A stretch of DNA of 64,000 nt, taken from contig JAEESO010000001.1 in NCBI GenBank assembly GCA_016286385.1, positions 62,001-126,000 of the forward strand, given 5' to 3'. The notes below the pieces were generated by a model. It made no database searches. It was not told the DNA's origin and was given only the letters and a program-made list of their open reading frames with translations. Of this stretch, positions 1-9,513 are shown one piece after another. Position 1 is the first letter of the stretch; each line of letters opens with the position of its first letter. Origin of the DNA: Bacteroidales bacterium. Its GTDB lineage: Bacteria; Bacteroidota; Bacteroidia; Bacteroidales; UBA932. Both the position numbers and the translations under genes were made by a program.

Positions 1-1888
1 CGTTAACGTTTGCGTCAGTGTTCTTTACAACACGGGGGCAGGTCAGGGCATGAGCGCCTCCGGAGACACCTTCTACATTTACCAGTTTTGCCTGGTTGGG
101 ATCTGCAATACTGATTGCCCAAAGCTTTGCTGCAGCTGAACTCTCGGCAATATAGACGTAATCATCATCCATGGCGATGTTGCGGTCTGTTCCGGGAGTG
201 CCGCCATAATATGTGTTCCAGGCTTCAGTGTCAGTGGAGTTCTTTGCAAACAGGGTCTTGATGGTGAGTTCCTTGGGGGTGGCGGGGATTTCGTCGCCAA
301 GGTAGATGATCATCTTCTGGTAGCGGGCCTGACCGCCGGTGTCGGTTGTGAATGCCACGGATGCAACGCCTTCTTCAGCGGCTGCTGTCCAGAGTTCCGT
401 AGATGAGTCAACCGTGCTCAAGGCACCACTGTCAGGGGTAGCTGCAAAAGCCTTGCTCTTGTCGTAAGTAATCTTGATGGATTTTATGTAGTACTTTGCA
501 GAGGTTATTGTAGTGATGTTGCCGGCGTAAGTGCGAGCTCCAGCAGGGCTGGTATAATACTTGGGAGGATTGGCACCAGTTGCCTTGTCAAAGGTAACAG
601 TGATATCGTCAACTGTGAGATTGGTGAGATCCTGGGCGTTTGCGTATCCCTGTGCGGTGAAATCAATGGTCACCTTGGGGATAAGGTCTACGCCAAGCTG
701 TACGATATGGATCTTCTGGACAAGATTGCCGTTGTCCTTGCGTACTACTTCTATGTCGGTCTCACGTGGCTCACCGGTTTCATTCTCGGTGAGGGTAAGG
801 GTGAGGGTGTAATCGGCCTTGGTGATGACTGCCTTAACCCAGTCTACTGCAGGTTCGCTTACTTCCACATCTACGTTGGAAGTGAGGGAGATCACAAAGT
901 CTCCGGCGGAAGCAGGGATTGCGGCAATCTCGTCTGCGGGAGTAACAACCACAAGGTCTGCGGATGCAATGAAGGAGAGTTTTACCATTGATGAGAGGCC
1001 CTTGTCATTCTGTGCCCATACAAGTACCTGACCGGCCTGGAAAGGATCCGGAACGTTTACGACAACCTGGCTGCCCACGATCTTTGCGCTGTAGAGGCCG
1101 CCTGCAAAGCAGTCAACCATCTCTGCGGTGCCGTTGGTAACGGTGAAGTCAATCTTCAGGGTTGCGCCTGCGGCTGCTTCATACTCTTTATTTGCAATGA
1201 CAAGTTTGAAAGCCTTAGCCATTGGTATGGTGTAAACTACCTCAGGGTCACCGTTGAGGGTGAATACAACCTCCCCGTCCTTCTCTTCGATGGACTTGAG
1301 GATTGAGTCTCCGGCAGCGCCTGCGCCGTCTTCGCCAACAACCTTACCAAGGTCTGTCTCTGCGCCGGAGAGGGTCATCCAGAGATGGCCGTCTTCCTTG
1401 ATCTGGAAGGTGGGAACTACGTTTGCGGGAACGGGTTTGCCGCCAACAAGGATAGGCTCTCCGTCAATTGCCCATACAAGTTCGTCGTTGTAACTGATGA
1501 TCTGGGGTGTCTTACCGTCAACGCCGTCAGTACCGTTGGTTCCGTCAGTACCGTTGGTTCCGTTAGTTCCGTTGGTACCGTTTGTTCCGTCCTTGCCGTC
1601 CTTACCGTTATAGAGGGTAACGGTTTTGCCGCCTACGAAATTGATGGTGTACCCGCCTTCAATCTCCTGGATGGACTCTACGAAACCGCCTTTCTTCCAT
1701 TCTTCAATGGTGGCAGCGATACCGGTGACCTGCTCTGAGAGGGCATTCACCTTCTGTTCCAGTGTGGACACTTTCTTGTCAAGGGCGTCAACTTTGCCCT
1801 TGAGCTCAGTGTCGTCGTACTCTTTGGCGCAGCTGGCAATAGCCAGGCCTGCTGTAAGAGCGAGGAATACTTTAAAGAGTTTTCTCAT
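1..1888 (-). CDS. Surface lipoprotein with coiled coil, collagen-like tract and propeller-like C-terminus (partial)
   Basis: The reading frame is open from the ATG at 1886-1888 to the window edge, so the C-terminus is missing after about 629 residues. A lipoprotein signal peptide ends at Cys20 (LAIASC). A coiled coil spans about residues 27-60, and Gly-X-Y triplets rich in GTN/GTD cover about 95-126. A BACON-like beta domain lies near 280-370. The last visible part (IAMDDDYVYIAESS) matches the C-terminal half of the lipoprotein at 9514-11574, so the two share a beta-propeller-like domain. The N-terminal layout resembles DUF4988-type Bacteroidota lipoproteins. It is probably a surface glycan-binding protein; no catalytic motif is visible. 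It has its own promoter and the putative GntR operator. Confidence 0.75.
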   Translation of the reverse strand, partial: MRKLFKVFLALTAGLAIASCAKEYDDTELKGKVDALDKKVSTLEQKVNALSEQVTGIAATIEEWKKGGFVESIQEIEGGYTINFVGGKTVTLYNGKDGKDGTNGTNGTNGTNGTDGTNGTDGVDGKTPQIISYNDELVWAIDGEPILVGGKPVPANVVPTFQIKEDGHLWMTLSGAETDLGKVVGEDGAGAAGDSILKSIEEKDGEVVFTLNGDPEVVYTIPMAKAFKLVIANKEYEAAAGATLKIDFTVTNGTAEMVDCFAGGLYSAKIVGSQVVVNVPDPFQAGQVLVWAQNDKGLSSMVKLSFIASADLVVVTPADEIAAIPASAGDFVISLTSNVDVEVSEPAVDWVKAVITKADYTLTLTLTENETGEPRETDIEVVRKDNGNLVQKIHIVQLGVDLIPKVTIDFTAQGYANAQDLTNLTVDDITVTFDKATGANPPKYYTSPAGARTYAGNITTITSAKYYIKSIKITYDKSKAFAATPDSGALSTVDSSTELWTAAAEEGVASVAFTTDTGGQARYQKMIIYLGDEIPATPKELTIKTLFAKNSTDTEAWNTYYGGTPGTDRNIAMDDDYVYIAESSAAAKLWAISIADPNQAKLVNVEGVSGGAHALTCPRVVKNTDANVN

Positions 1889-1929
1889 GCTGATAATGAA
1901 TTAGTTATGTAGATAATAAATATTATTAA

Positions 1930-1949
1930 AGTGTGGTGTACTGTGGTAT
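1930..1949 (-). promoter_or_regulatory. Putative GntR operator, copy 1 (tandem 10-bp repeats)
   Basis: On the plus strand AGTGTGGTGT (1930-1939) is followed directly by ACTGTGGTAT (1940-1949). Nearly the same tandem pair lies at 22103-22122 upstream of the MFS operon. Both sit just downstream of a matching -7 box. The repeat period of one helical turn fits a dimeric regulator bound to one DNA face. The GntR protein encoded at 2005-3033 is the obvious candidate binder, which is inference. Confidence 0.55.
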
Positions 1950-1956
1950 TCTAATG

Positions 1957-1988
1957 CAAATATAGGGATTATTTTGCTCTTACGCAAT
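1957..1988 (-). promoter_or_regulatory. Bacteroidota-type promoter for the partial lipoprotein gene
   Basis: Read on the minus strand, the -7 element TATATTTG lies at 1957-1964 and a -33-like ATTG at 1985-1988, 20 bp apart. This fits the TTTG-N19-TAnnTTTG consensus with one -33 mismatch. The MFS-operon promoter at 22122-22153 has the same ATTG and the same spacing. Confidence 0.55.
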
Positions 1989-2004
1989 AGTAAGGGGCAT
2001 AAAA

Positions 2005-3033
2005 TCAGAAGGTGTGCCTGCGGTTCATCCTGAACGGGCAACGCAGTTTGCCCAGTTTGTGGCCTGTAATCATATCGGCCGCAAGGCGTCCCATCTCCCA
2101 GAAATCCGTGGAAACGGTGGTGAGTCCGCCAAGGACAAGCTCGTTCATAGGGAATTCGTTGTATGAGATAATCTTCACGTCTTCACCGATGGTAAGATTC
2201 CAGGCCGATATTTTTCTCACCAGGCTCACAAGGCCTTCGTCCAGCTGAGAGTTCAGCACCAGGAAGATGTCTCCACGTGAAATCTCTTCGGGAGCGGTGT
2301 AGTAAAAAGACACCGGTATCTCATAGTCCTTGCAGAAGCGCTCCACGCCGCGGCGGATGATTGAACCGTAAAGGGACTCCGGCAGGGTGATTACCTTAAG
2401 CCGGCAGTCGGTATGGGGCCCTTTCTCGAATCCCTGCGCAAGGCCGTCGTAGATATCCGACTCAAAGTCCTGGTACACTGCACCGTAGTTTCCGGGATAG
2501 TCCGGCTGCAGGCGGTCCAGCATAATGAGTTTACGGTTAGGGATGCGGGCAAGCTGCTTCAGGACGCCGGCCTGGGTCTCCGAATCCAGAGGGAAGTGAG
2601 GCGTTACCACGTAGTAGTCAAAATCGTCCAGATAGTTGTCCAGGTAGTACGTAAGAAGGTCCAGGCTCTGGTTGTGGTTCACTATGGTTATATCGGCCCT
2701 ATCTCCAACTTTCTCGGCGAAGGCGTTGAAAAGAATCTGCTTGTAAACGGAGAACTTGTCAAAGATAACAAGCACCTGGGGGCGGCCGCCGGCCTCTATG
2801 TCGGCCGCATAGAAGCCCTTTCCGTGTTTGGGCACAATAAGGCCGTTCTCCACAAGGACGCCGTATGCCTTTTTCACGGTTTCCCTTGAAATGCCAAGTT
2901 TTGCCGAAAGGTCGTTCATTGAAGGGATCTGCTCTCCCGCCTTAAGGCTTCCGTCGTGCAGGGCTCTTTTTACCTGCAACACAAGTTGTTTGTAGATGGG
3001 CTCTTTACTGCCCCCGTCAATTTTGAAGATCAT
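2005..3033 (-). CDS. GntR-family transcriptional regulator with sugar-binding-type C-terminal domain
   Basis: The protein has 342 residues. A winged helix of GntR type covers about residues 10-77 (PIYKQLVLQVKRAL, then RETVKKAYGVL). It is followed by a periplasmic-binding-protein-like effector domain at about 83-330, as in GntR regulators with LacI-like sugar sensors. It is the last gene of the long operon read from 22097 and starts 10 bp after the GH20 stop codon. It lacks the enzymatic NUDIX domain of some Bacteroides sugar regulators. It probably controls the operon by binding the tandem repeats at 22103-22122 and 1930-1949 and releasing or changing shape with a sugar ligand. The ligand cannot be read from the sequence. 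Confidence 0.85.
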   Translation of the reverse strand: MIFKIDGGSKEPIYKQLVLQVKRALHDGSLKAGEQIPSMNDLSAKLGISRETVKKAYGVLVENGLIVPKHGKGFYAADIEAGGRPQVLVIFDKFSVYKQILFNAFAEKVGDRADITIVNHNQSLDLLTYYLDNYLDDFDYYVVTPHFPLDSETQAGVLKQLARIPNRKLIMLDRLQPDYPGNYGAVYQDFESDIYDGLAQGFEKGPHTDCRLKVITLPESLYGSIIRRGVERFCKDYEIPVSFYYTAPEEISRGDIFLVLNSQLDEGLVSLVRKISAWNLTIGEDVKIISYNEFPMNELVLGGLTTVSTDFWEMGRLAADMITGHKLGKLRCPFRMNRRHTF

Positions 3034-3043
3034 ATAGCGTCAG

Positions 3044-4516
3044 TTAATCGTCAATTGGAATTGGCTGCCCCTCGGGAGGGAAGCGCTGAAGACCGGAGCG
3101 CGCAAGGTCGCTCTCCGTGTCCATATCGAAGGTGTTGTATCCGCGTGCCCGGAACACGTCCAGAAGCCTCCGTGCACGTTTCCGGAATCCTTTATATTCT
3201 TTGGCCGATGAAGGAGTCCACGCAGTCTCTGCAAGGGCAAAGAGCCTTGGATAGAGCATATACTCCGCGTGCTCCGGCGTTGGGATAAGTTCCGTCCATA
3301 GATTGGCCTGGACGCCAAGAAGATGCTCGGGTGCCATCCCCGGGGCAAGGGGCTCATAGCCATAGGTAAAGCGCAGGGAAACCAGTTCTCCTACGGCCTT
3401 TGGCTCCTTCCGGATAAGGTCCTGATAGTAATTGTAGTAGCAGTGGGTGTTGGGGGACATTATCACCTGATGTCCTGAGGCCGATGCCTTCTGTCCTCCG
3501 GAAACTCCTCTCCAGCTCTGGACCACTGCATCTTCCGGGACCCCCGTCTCAAGGATTTCATCCCAGCCGATAATACGCCTTCCGTGGGCCTTCACAAAGG
3601 ACTCTATACGACGCACCAGGTATCCCTGGAGCTGTTTTACGGATGTGTAGCCCTCCCTTTTCATAAGGGCCCTGCACTTGGGACAGTCCGGCCAGGTTTT
3701 CATCACTGCCTCGTCTCCTCCGATATGAATGAACGGGGAGGGGAATACCTCCATCACTTCTTCAAGTACGCCTTCAAGGAGCCTGTAAGTTGCTTCAGAT
3801 CCGGGGCAAAGGTCCCAGGCGCCTCGGCAAACGGTATCGTCTTCCAAAGTACACAGGACCTCCGGATATGCATAACCCACTTCCATAGAATGCCCGGGCA
3901 TTTCAATTTCAGGAATCACCGTTATAAAGCGCTCTGCGGCATATTCCACAAGTTCCCGTAGCTGTGCTTTAGTATAGTATCCGCCGTAGGCCGACGGGTC
4001 ATCGGCCGTGGAGAACCTGTATTTCCCAGCCTCCCATTGGTGGTAAGTATAACCAAGGCGGAAGGCGGTCTTTTCAGTGAGGAGCGGGAATGAGTCAATC
4101 TCTATCCTCCAGCCGGCGCTGTCGTCAAGGTGAAGATGGAGGACATTGAGCTTTAGAAGAGCCATTGCGTCCACCTGCTTCTTGAGAAAAACAAGGCCTT
4201 TGAAACTTCGGGACTCGTCAATCATAAGCCCGCGGTGCTGAAGGCGAGGATAGTCAAAGATGGTGCCCTGGGGCAGTTCTCCAAGGGCCCTTAACTGCTC
4301 CAGAGAGGTCTGTGCACGGAACCTCCCTTCATCAGTGAGAGCTTCAATCTTAACCTTCTTGCCCTTTATGGTAAGTCTGTAAGCCTCTTTCTGCTGCCAG
4401 GGCTCAAGCTCCGCCACCGCCTTCCTGAAAGAGGTGTGGCAGGTCTTTGGAGAATACTCCACAGGCGCAGGAACAAGGCCGATAACAGCGGCAAGTATGA
4501 GTGTCAGGAAGGTCAT
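3044..4516 (-). CDS. GH20 beta-N-acetylhexosaminidase
   Basis: The protein has 490 residues with an N-terminal signal peptide (about 1-16), so it acts outside the cytoplasm. It has a small GH20b-like domain, then the (beta/alpha)8 catalytic domain starting near residue 92. The family signature HIGGDEA is present, with the catalytic Asp268-Glu269 pair used in substrate-assisted hydrolysis of terminal beta-GlcNAc or beta-GalNAc. Other family landmarks are HLHLDDSAGWR (about 127-137) and PEIEMPGH (about 202-209). The start overlaps the stop of the preceding NAGPA gene by 4 bp (ATGA), so the two are translationally coupled. The fit to GH20 is clear; the exact linkage is not. Confidence 0.93.
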   Translation of the reverse strand: MTFLTLILAAVIGLVPAPVEYSPKTCHTSFRKAVAELEPWQQKEAYRLTIKGKKVKIEALTDEGRFRAQTSLEQLRALGELPQGTIFDYPRLQHRGLMIDESRSFKGLVFLKKQVDAMALLKLNVLHLHLDDSAGWRIEIDSFPLLTEKTAFRLGYTYHQWEAGKYRFSTADDPSAYGGYYTKAQLRELVEYAAERFITVIPEIEMPGHSMEVGYAYPEVLCTLEDDTVCRGAWDLCPGSEATYRLLEGVLEEVMEVFPSPFIHIGGDEAVMKTWPDCPKCRALMKREGYTSVKQLQGYLVRRIESFVKAHGRRIIGWDEILETGVPEDAVVQSWRGVSGGQKASASGHQVIMSPNTHCYYNYYQDLIRKEPKAVGELVSLRFTYGYEPLAPGMAPEHLLGVQANLWTELIPTPEHAEYMLYPRLFALAETAWTPSSAKEYKGFRKRARRLLDVFRARGYNTFDMDTESDLARSGLQRFPPEGQPIPIDD

Positions 4517-5841
4517 TTGCTGAAGAAACCTATGGTTGTCAGGACGGCGCGGTTGCCGCCGGTAAGGTCATTGAGGTGGCCTCCGCCCCTGACCCACATT
4601 CCCGTGGAACCGCCGCCGTCTAGGTTGAGGGCTCCTACGCAGCCAAGGCCTTTCATGATTTCAGCCATTTCAAGGGTGGTTGCACCCTGTGAAGTGCTTA
4701 TGCGACCGTCTACAATGAGGAGTATCACGCTGCCGTCTTCACGGTATCCCACAGCGGTTCTGTCAGCAAGGACGTCCACGCCGTAGATGTCATCGGCCCA
4801 GAGTTCATAATTGGTTTCCCAGTAGCCGGCGGGCGTCTTTTTATCGTTGATGGGGCATTTGCCGCCCTGGAGAAGGACCGGGCCGCAGGTTATGGCGTTA
4901 TAAGGCTCCCAGGATGCCCTTTGGCATGGAAATGAGTCCGTTCCGCCGCCCTGGACCGGGCCGCCTGCAACTGTGGGTATGGGGTTGTCATAGACGTACA
5001 CCGTGCCGTGGGAAGGGGTGTAAGACCAGTAAACGCCCGGCTTTCCGGCTGCATCTACACCAAACAGGCCGCGGGATATGGTGTGGAGTTTCCCGTCCGG
5101 GCCCCAGTACTGGCGGTCTACGTCCCAGTTGTCGTCTTCCACTCGTGCCCAGGGAGTCTGCTGCCCGTCACATACGGCAAGGCCGTTATTGAATTTTCCA
5201 AAGATGCCGCCGTTTACAAGGATAAGGCATTTTTCATCGGCTTCCGCCACGGCGTCAATTGTTTTCTTATTGTCAAGTCCGGGGAAGAGGACACGTAACT
5301 GGATGTCGGCATCGGTTTTTGAAACCGCATACCACGCCTGCAGCGGGCGGCCGCTGAGTGTGCTCTCGGTATTATAAACTTTAACGGAGGATGGAAGGGA
5401 AAGTCCCGTAACCTCTGTCCAGTTGAAGGTAAGCAGAGGCTCTGGTTCTGGTTCAGGCTCAGGTTCTGGCTCCGGAGTAGGGGGATACTCCAGTGTCTTT
5501 ACGGCCGGCAGCCAGACAATAGAAGACATAGCGGTGCCGCTGCCGAATGCCTGAACGCCAAAACGGTACTCCGTTCCGGGCTCAAGGTCATCAAACCTGT
5601 AAGAGGTGGCATCTTTGGGAAGAACCGACTCCGGCCTGGCGTTGGACTGCCTGAAAACGTAAAAACCTTCCGCGGCGGGGACGGCGTTTTTCCAGGAAAC
5701 AATCACATATTCCTGTGAAATGGTCTGGGCCGTCACCTCTTCAGGGGCCTTGAGGGTTGCTCCGGCAGTTGTAGGGGTGCTGCCGCTGCAGGATACCACA
5801 AAAAGGGCGAATGCCGATAGAAGTGAAAAAAACCTTATCAT
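4513..5841 (-). CDS. Lipoprotein phosphodiester glycosidase (NAGPA/DUF2233) with FN3 domain
   Basis: The protein has 442 residues. A lipoprotein signal ends at Cys18 (FVVSC). A fibronectin type III domain covers about 33-117, followed by a Pro-Glu repeat linker (about 121-137) and a NAGPA/DUF2233 domain to the C-terminus. Domain landmarks are LVNGGIFG near residue 210 and the Gly-rich NLDGGGSTGMWV near 405-416. NAGPA-family enzymes include the human mannose-6-phosphate uncovering enzyme, which removes alpha-GlcNAc from a GlcNAc-1-phospho-6-mannose diester; bacterial homologues have related phosphodiester glycosidase activity. It sits between a DUF6259-like enzyme and GH20 with ATGA overlaps on both sides. 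A second NAGPA gene lies at 38998-40017. Confidence 0.85.
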   Translation of the reverse strand: MIRFFSLLSAFALFVVSCSGSTPTTAGATLKAPEEVTAQTISQEYVIVSWKNAVPAAEGFYVFRQSNARPESVLPKDATSYRFDDLEPGTEYRFGVQAFGSGTAMSSIVWLPAVKTLEYPPTPEPEPEPEPEPEPLLTFNWTEVTGLSLPSSVKVYNTESTLSGRPLQAWYAVSKTDADIQLRVLFPGLDNKKTIDAVAEADEKCLILVNGGIFGKFNNGLAVCDGQQTPWARVEDDNWDVDRQYWGPDGKLHTISRGLFGVDAAGKPGVYWSYTPSHGTVYVYDNPIPTVAGGPVQGGGTDSFPCQRASWEPYNAITCGPVLLQGGKCPINDKKTPAGYWETNYELWADDIYGVDVLADRTAVGYREDGSVILLIVDGRISTSQGATTLEMAEIMKGLGCVGALNLDGGGSTGMWVRGGGHLNDLTGGNRAVLTTIGFFSK

Positions 5842-7982
5842 TTCTCAAATATAAGCACGGCAAGTCCGTGACGGCCTAAAGTTACACAATTTTTCCGGAC
5901 TTTTGAAGGGCCGATTGTCCGGCTGTCTGTCAAAGAGTAGCCTGGAACGTTTATCTTCCCTCTCTGCTTCTTGTCTCCGGTGTTGGTGATGACAACTGCT
6001 ATGCGGTTTCCTGAGGCGAAGCTGCAGGCCGAGAGGGCTTTGTTGGAGCAGGTGAAACCATCCGTTGCGGTGAATCGGCCTTCCAGGAGAAGCTCAGGGA
6101 AGGCGTGGCGGATCTCGTTCACCTTGGCAAGGTGGGCCTGGTAAACGGGAGTCTCGTCTATGAGACCGCGGCAGCGGAACACTTCAATGTCGTTCCGGAG
6201 TCCTTTAAGGAGGGTATTGTTCACGCGGCGGGGGACGTCGTTGTCGTCACGGACGCAGCGGTCACTCCAGACAACCTCCGGGAAGGTGTAGCGGAACCAC
6301 TCCGGGAAACTCTCCGGAAGGGCGGTGAATTCAACTATGTGCACAAAGTCACAGAACTGGGAAGTGCAGTCGCTGAGCCATTCTGTCCCAAGGGCAAACT
6401 CCGGATCCTTAGCCTTTATGTGGTCGCGGATTTCCCTGAGGGCATCGGCCTTATAGCGGCCCGTAAAGATATCCTGGACGGGGTACTCGCGGGAAAGGTC
6501 CCAATTGGGGAACTCCTCTGCAACACCCAGTTGGTCATAGAACACGGCGTCGGCGCCGTAATCCATAGCCCTGTCGGCCCACTTCAGGAGCTGGTCTCTC
6601 CATTCGCGCTTTGACATATCGGCAATCACAAACGTGCGGGAGTCATAGTAGCCCAGCGTGGTGCCTTCTCCGGTGAACTTGTAGTGCTCCGTGAACTCAC
6701 GGCCTGTGTTGTCCTTGTTGGCTACCCTGGCGCCGCCGCCGCTCTTGTAGAAGTCGCTTTCCACATCAATCAGACGTCCGTTGAAATATAGCAGGAGTCT
6801 GTTTCCTCCGCTCCTGTAGTCGGCTATTGCCTCCTTCCAGGCGGGCTCTCCGCCCTGGGAGTCATCGATGGTGTAGTTGGGATAGCCGTTGTCCATCCCT
6901 TCCTTCCACCAGCCGAAGGCAAGGACGGCGTTGCAGCCAACGCTCTCTCCGGCGGCGGCAATGCGGCCTGGAAGGTCCGTGTACTTCCTCAGATACTCTC
7001 CGTACTGGTGCTTGAAGATAACCCTCTGCCAGCCGGTCATATCCTGAACCCACTGCGGCACCGGGGCGTGATGCCACCAGGTGTCGGCCCAACTGCGGTA
7101 GATTCGTGAGGTCTCTGTCCAGTCTCCCTCATAGGGCACCACTACGCTGGCATCATTGGACCAGCTGTCCCCGCACATGGCGTTTGGATAGCGGTAGAAG
7201 CCCGCTTCAAGGTGCTTGAAATCTTCCGTTACGTGGCCTATGCCACCCTCATCCGGATAGGTGCGGAGTCCATGCCAGGTTTGCTGCAGGGATGTGTCGT
7301 GGCTCCCAAAATAGAGGCCGTCCTTTTCTCCCACAAATGCAAAGCAGTTGGAGGCGGCGTTGCGGGGATACTGGAGGTCCAGTTGGCGGAATTTCTGGGC
7401 GGGGGTCATATAGAGAGCCCTTGTGTCCACATTGGAGATTTTCCAAACGGGATTGTCAAAGATCTGGCCTCCGGTATGGGTGGTGAGGAGTTTGTAATCG
7501 GAGGGGATTTGCATATGGCCGATAAGGGGGTACTGCAGCTCCCTTATGATTGTGTGGGGCTCGTTGTTCTCAAGGGATGCCCCAAAGCGGATTTGCCCGC
7601 CTTCTTCCCAGATGCTCAGGTGCAGGCTGAACGCTTTACCACCAAGTGTGCTGTAATCTATCCGGATGGTATCTCCTTCCTCACATACCATAGGCTTTTC
7701 TCCCAAGGGCGAAATCTCTATCTCTTTCTGGTCCGGGGTATTGTAGTATAGCCTCCAGAGGCCATGGTTGCCGGCAAAGTTGGAGTCCTCCCTTCCAAGG
7801 TAGCTGAGGTTTCCGGACTCATAGTCCACGGCAACCCTCACTCCGTCTTTTGCAATGAAGGCCTGGCGTGGCTCAATGTCCTGAGTTACCGCGCTGTTTT
7901 CCTTCTGAACCTCGCAGCAGGGGAGCAGGATAGCCAGAAAGGCCGTAAAATGTAATTTACTGATACTAAGTAGTTTATGCAT
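5838..7982 (-). CDS. Putative glycoside hydrolase, DUF6259-like TIM barrel
   Basis: The protein has 714 residues. A lipoprotein-type signal ends at Cys22/Cys23. An N-terminal beta-sandwich of about 260 residues precedes a probable (beta/alpha)8 barrel (about 290-620) and a short C-terminal beta domain. Barrel landmarks include FGWWKEGMDNGYP, GADAVFYDQLG (an Asp at a strand end, a possible nucleophile) and LGTEWLSD. The overall shape resembles DUF6259 proteins related to clan GH-D-like alpha-glycosidases, but no biochemical activity can be assigned. It overlaps the NAGPA gene by 4 bp and follows the DUF4855 gene after a 64-bp gap. Confidence 0.6.
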   Translation of the reverse strand: MHKLLSISKLHFTAFLAILLPCCEVQKENSAVTQDIEPRQAFIAKDGVRVAVDYESGNLSYLGREDSNFAGNHGLWRLYYNTPDQKEIEISPLGEKPMVCEEGDTIRIDYSTLGGKAFSLHLSIWEEGGQIRFGASLENNEPHTIIRELQYPLIGHMQIPSDYKLLTTHTGGQIFDNPVWKISNVDTRALYMTPAQKFRQLDLQYPRNAASNCFAFVGEKDGLYFGSHDTSLQQTWHGLRTYPDEGGIGHVTEDFKHLEAGFYRYPNAMCGDSWSNDASVVVPYEGDWTETSRIYRSWADTWWHHAPVPQWVQDMTGWQRVIFKHQYGEYLRKYTDLPGRIAAAGESVGCNAVLAFGWWKEGMDNGYPNYTIDDSQGGEPAWKEAIADYRSGGNRLLLYFNGRLIDVESDFYKSGGGARVANKDNTGREFTEHYKFTGEGTTLGYYDSRTFVIADMSKREWRDQLLKWADRAMDYGADAVFYDQLGVAEEFPNWDLSREYPVQDIFTGRYKADALREIRDHIKAKDPEFALGTEWLSDCTSQFCDFVHIVEFTALPESFPEWFRYTFPEVVWSDRCVRDDNDVPRRVNNTLLKGLRNDIEVFRCRGLIDETPVYQAHLAKVNEIRHAFPELLLEGRFTATDGFTCSNKALSACSFASGNRIAVVITNTGDKKQRGKINVPGYSLTDSRTIGPSKVRKNCVTLGRHGLAVLIFEK

Positions 7983-8046
7983 TTTTCTCCAGGTAAATAT
8001 GACGGGAGGTTTTTGCGTAAGTAACTGTTAATGAGCCGCTTGCATT

Positions 8047-9513
8047 TTACGGTTTCCGCTTCCCCCCTATGATGAACTGGCACAGTTCATCATACAGTGC
8101 GCGGTCTGCGGCATCGGGTGAAGTTGCCAGCTGCGTAAAGGCATTGGTGCCTGAGTAGAGGGCGATGGATTTTACTCCGTAGAAGCCGGCATCCTTGAAC
8201 TCTTTCATATACTGCCTCACGCGGTCCTTGAGGGCAGGGACGTCCTGGGCCGTGAAAACAAGGTTCCCGGCGCCGTCCGGGCCCATAGTGCCGCCTGTCA
8301 TCTGGGAGGTCACGCAGGAGTACTCGAACTCCAGTTCCATCCCGCTCATATCGGCCTCCTTTATGGCCGATATTGTCTTGGAGAATGGATGACGGCCTTC
8401 GTTGCGGAGGTCCCAGTACCAGTTGGGCTGCATCCAGGCCTGGTCTATGCCCAACTGCTTCCAGTACTTATAGCCCGGCCCCATATGGTAGGGAATCCAG
8501 TACAGGCCTTCCTGAGCGTCATGGCAGTAATCGGCCAGAGCCGGAGCGATGACGTCCCAGTTCTTGTAACGGCAGTTGACGTCTATGTCCCAGGGGAGGT
8601 ATATCTCCTCTGAAGTGATATAGAAGCCGGAGAGTTCAAGATACTTGCATCCAAGGGTGGAGAACATCCTGCGGGCACTGTCGATATACCACCGGAGGGC
8701 TTTGAGACGGTCTTCCACAGAGGCAAAGTCCAGCCCGTCTCCCCAGTATGTTGTGGAAGAATTCTTGTCGGAGAATCTCTGGAACATTATGGCATCAGGA
8801 ATGCCTATGATAACGCCTCTTTTTGCAGGCGGAGCGCCAATCCTTCCCGCTACTGCCTGACAGGCATTGTCCAGTTCCTTCACGCAGCCTTCCGGTCCAA
8901 GCCAGAGGTCCAGCTGGTACTGCCATTCGGCTTTCCCGGCCGATTCCCCTGGTCCCAGGACGAATGTCTTTCCATGAAGCCAGTCACTGCCTTCCAGGAA
9001 CAGGAAGGCCTCAAAGAGCCACTGCTCGGTGCCGCCGGGGGCCTTCCAGCTTACGTGAGGCCCAAAGCGCGCGGCGTCCCAGACGCGAGGCTCCCTGTGC
9101 CAGTAGCCCACAAGGCTTACACTGGAAAAAGTGGGGACATAGGAACGCTCCTCAAGTGTCCTGAACGATGCCGTCTCCCATTTCCCCTCTTCTCCCGAAG
9201 GACCGTTTCCCCTCACGCAAAGGACATAGTCCGTGAGGGGCTCAAGGCCGCTCCAGGACAGTTCCAGAACGCCTGCACCTGTAGTTAACGTGGCTTCCTC
9301 CTTTGCAAGATCTTTTGCTTCATCGGCCGTTGTCCCAACTCCGTAACTGACTGATGAAGCATCTATGGAGTTAACTATAAAAACAACCTCACGGGTGTCG
9401 CAGGACGTGATTTCAACCCTCACGGCGGGCTGGGCGACGTTACTGGCCTTCTTCTCCCGGCATCCTGAGGCCGAGAGAATGAGGGTCATGACAAAAAGTG
9501 CGATGTATTTCAT
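8047..9513 (-). CDS. DUF4855 lipoprotein, putative glycan-active enzyme
   Basis: The protein has 488 residues with a lipoprotein signal ending at Cys18 (SASGC). An FN3-like beta domain lies at about 28-118. The rest matches the DUF4855 pattern, with FEAFLFLEG, a central ELSGFYITSEEIY and WIPYHMGPGYKYWKQLGID. Acidic residues at strand ends suggest a TIM-barrel hydrolase, but the family is not biochemically defined to my knowledge. It starts immediately after the stop of the DUF1735-type lipoprotein upstream. It is one of four uncharacterised barrel-type enzymes in these loci, with DUF6259-like, DUF4434 and GHL10-like proteins. Confidence 0.65.
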   Translation of the reverse strand: MKYIALFVMTLILSASGCREKKASNVAQPAVRVEITSCDTREVVFIVNSIDASSVSYGVGTTADEAKDLAKEEATLTTGAGVLELSWSGLEPLTDYVLCVRGNGPSGEEGKWETASFRTLEERSYVPTFSSVSLVGYWHREPRVWDAARFGPHVSWKAPGGTEQWLFEAFLFLEGSDWLHGKTFVLGPGESAGKAEWQYQLDLWLGPEGCVKELDNACQAVAGRIGAPPAKRGVIIGIPDAIMFQRFSDKNSSTTYWGDGLDFASVEDRLKALRWYIDSARRMFSTLGCKYLELSGFYITSEEIYLPWDIDVNCRYKNWDVIAPALADYCHDAQEGLYWIPYHMGPGYKYWKQLGIDQAWMQPNWYWDLRNEGRHPFSKTISAIKEADMSGMELEFEYSCVTSQMTGGTMGPDGAGNLVFTAQDVPALKDRVRQYMKEFKDAGFYGVKSIALYSGTNAFTQLATSPDAADRALYDELCQFIIGGKRKP

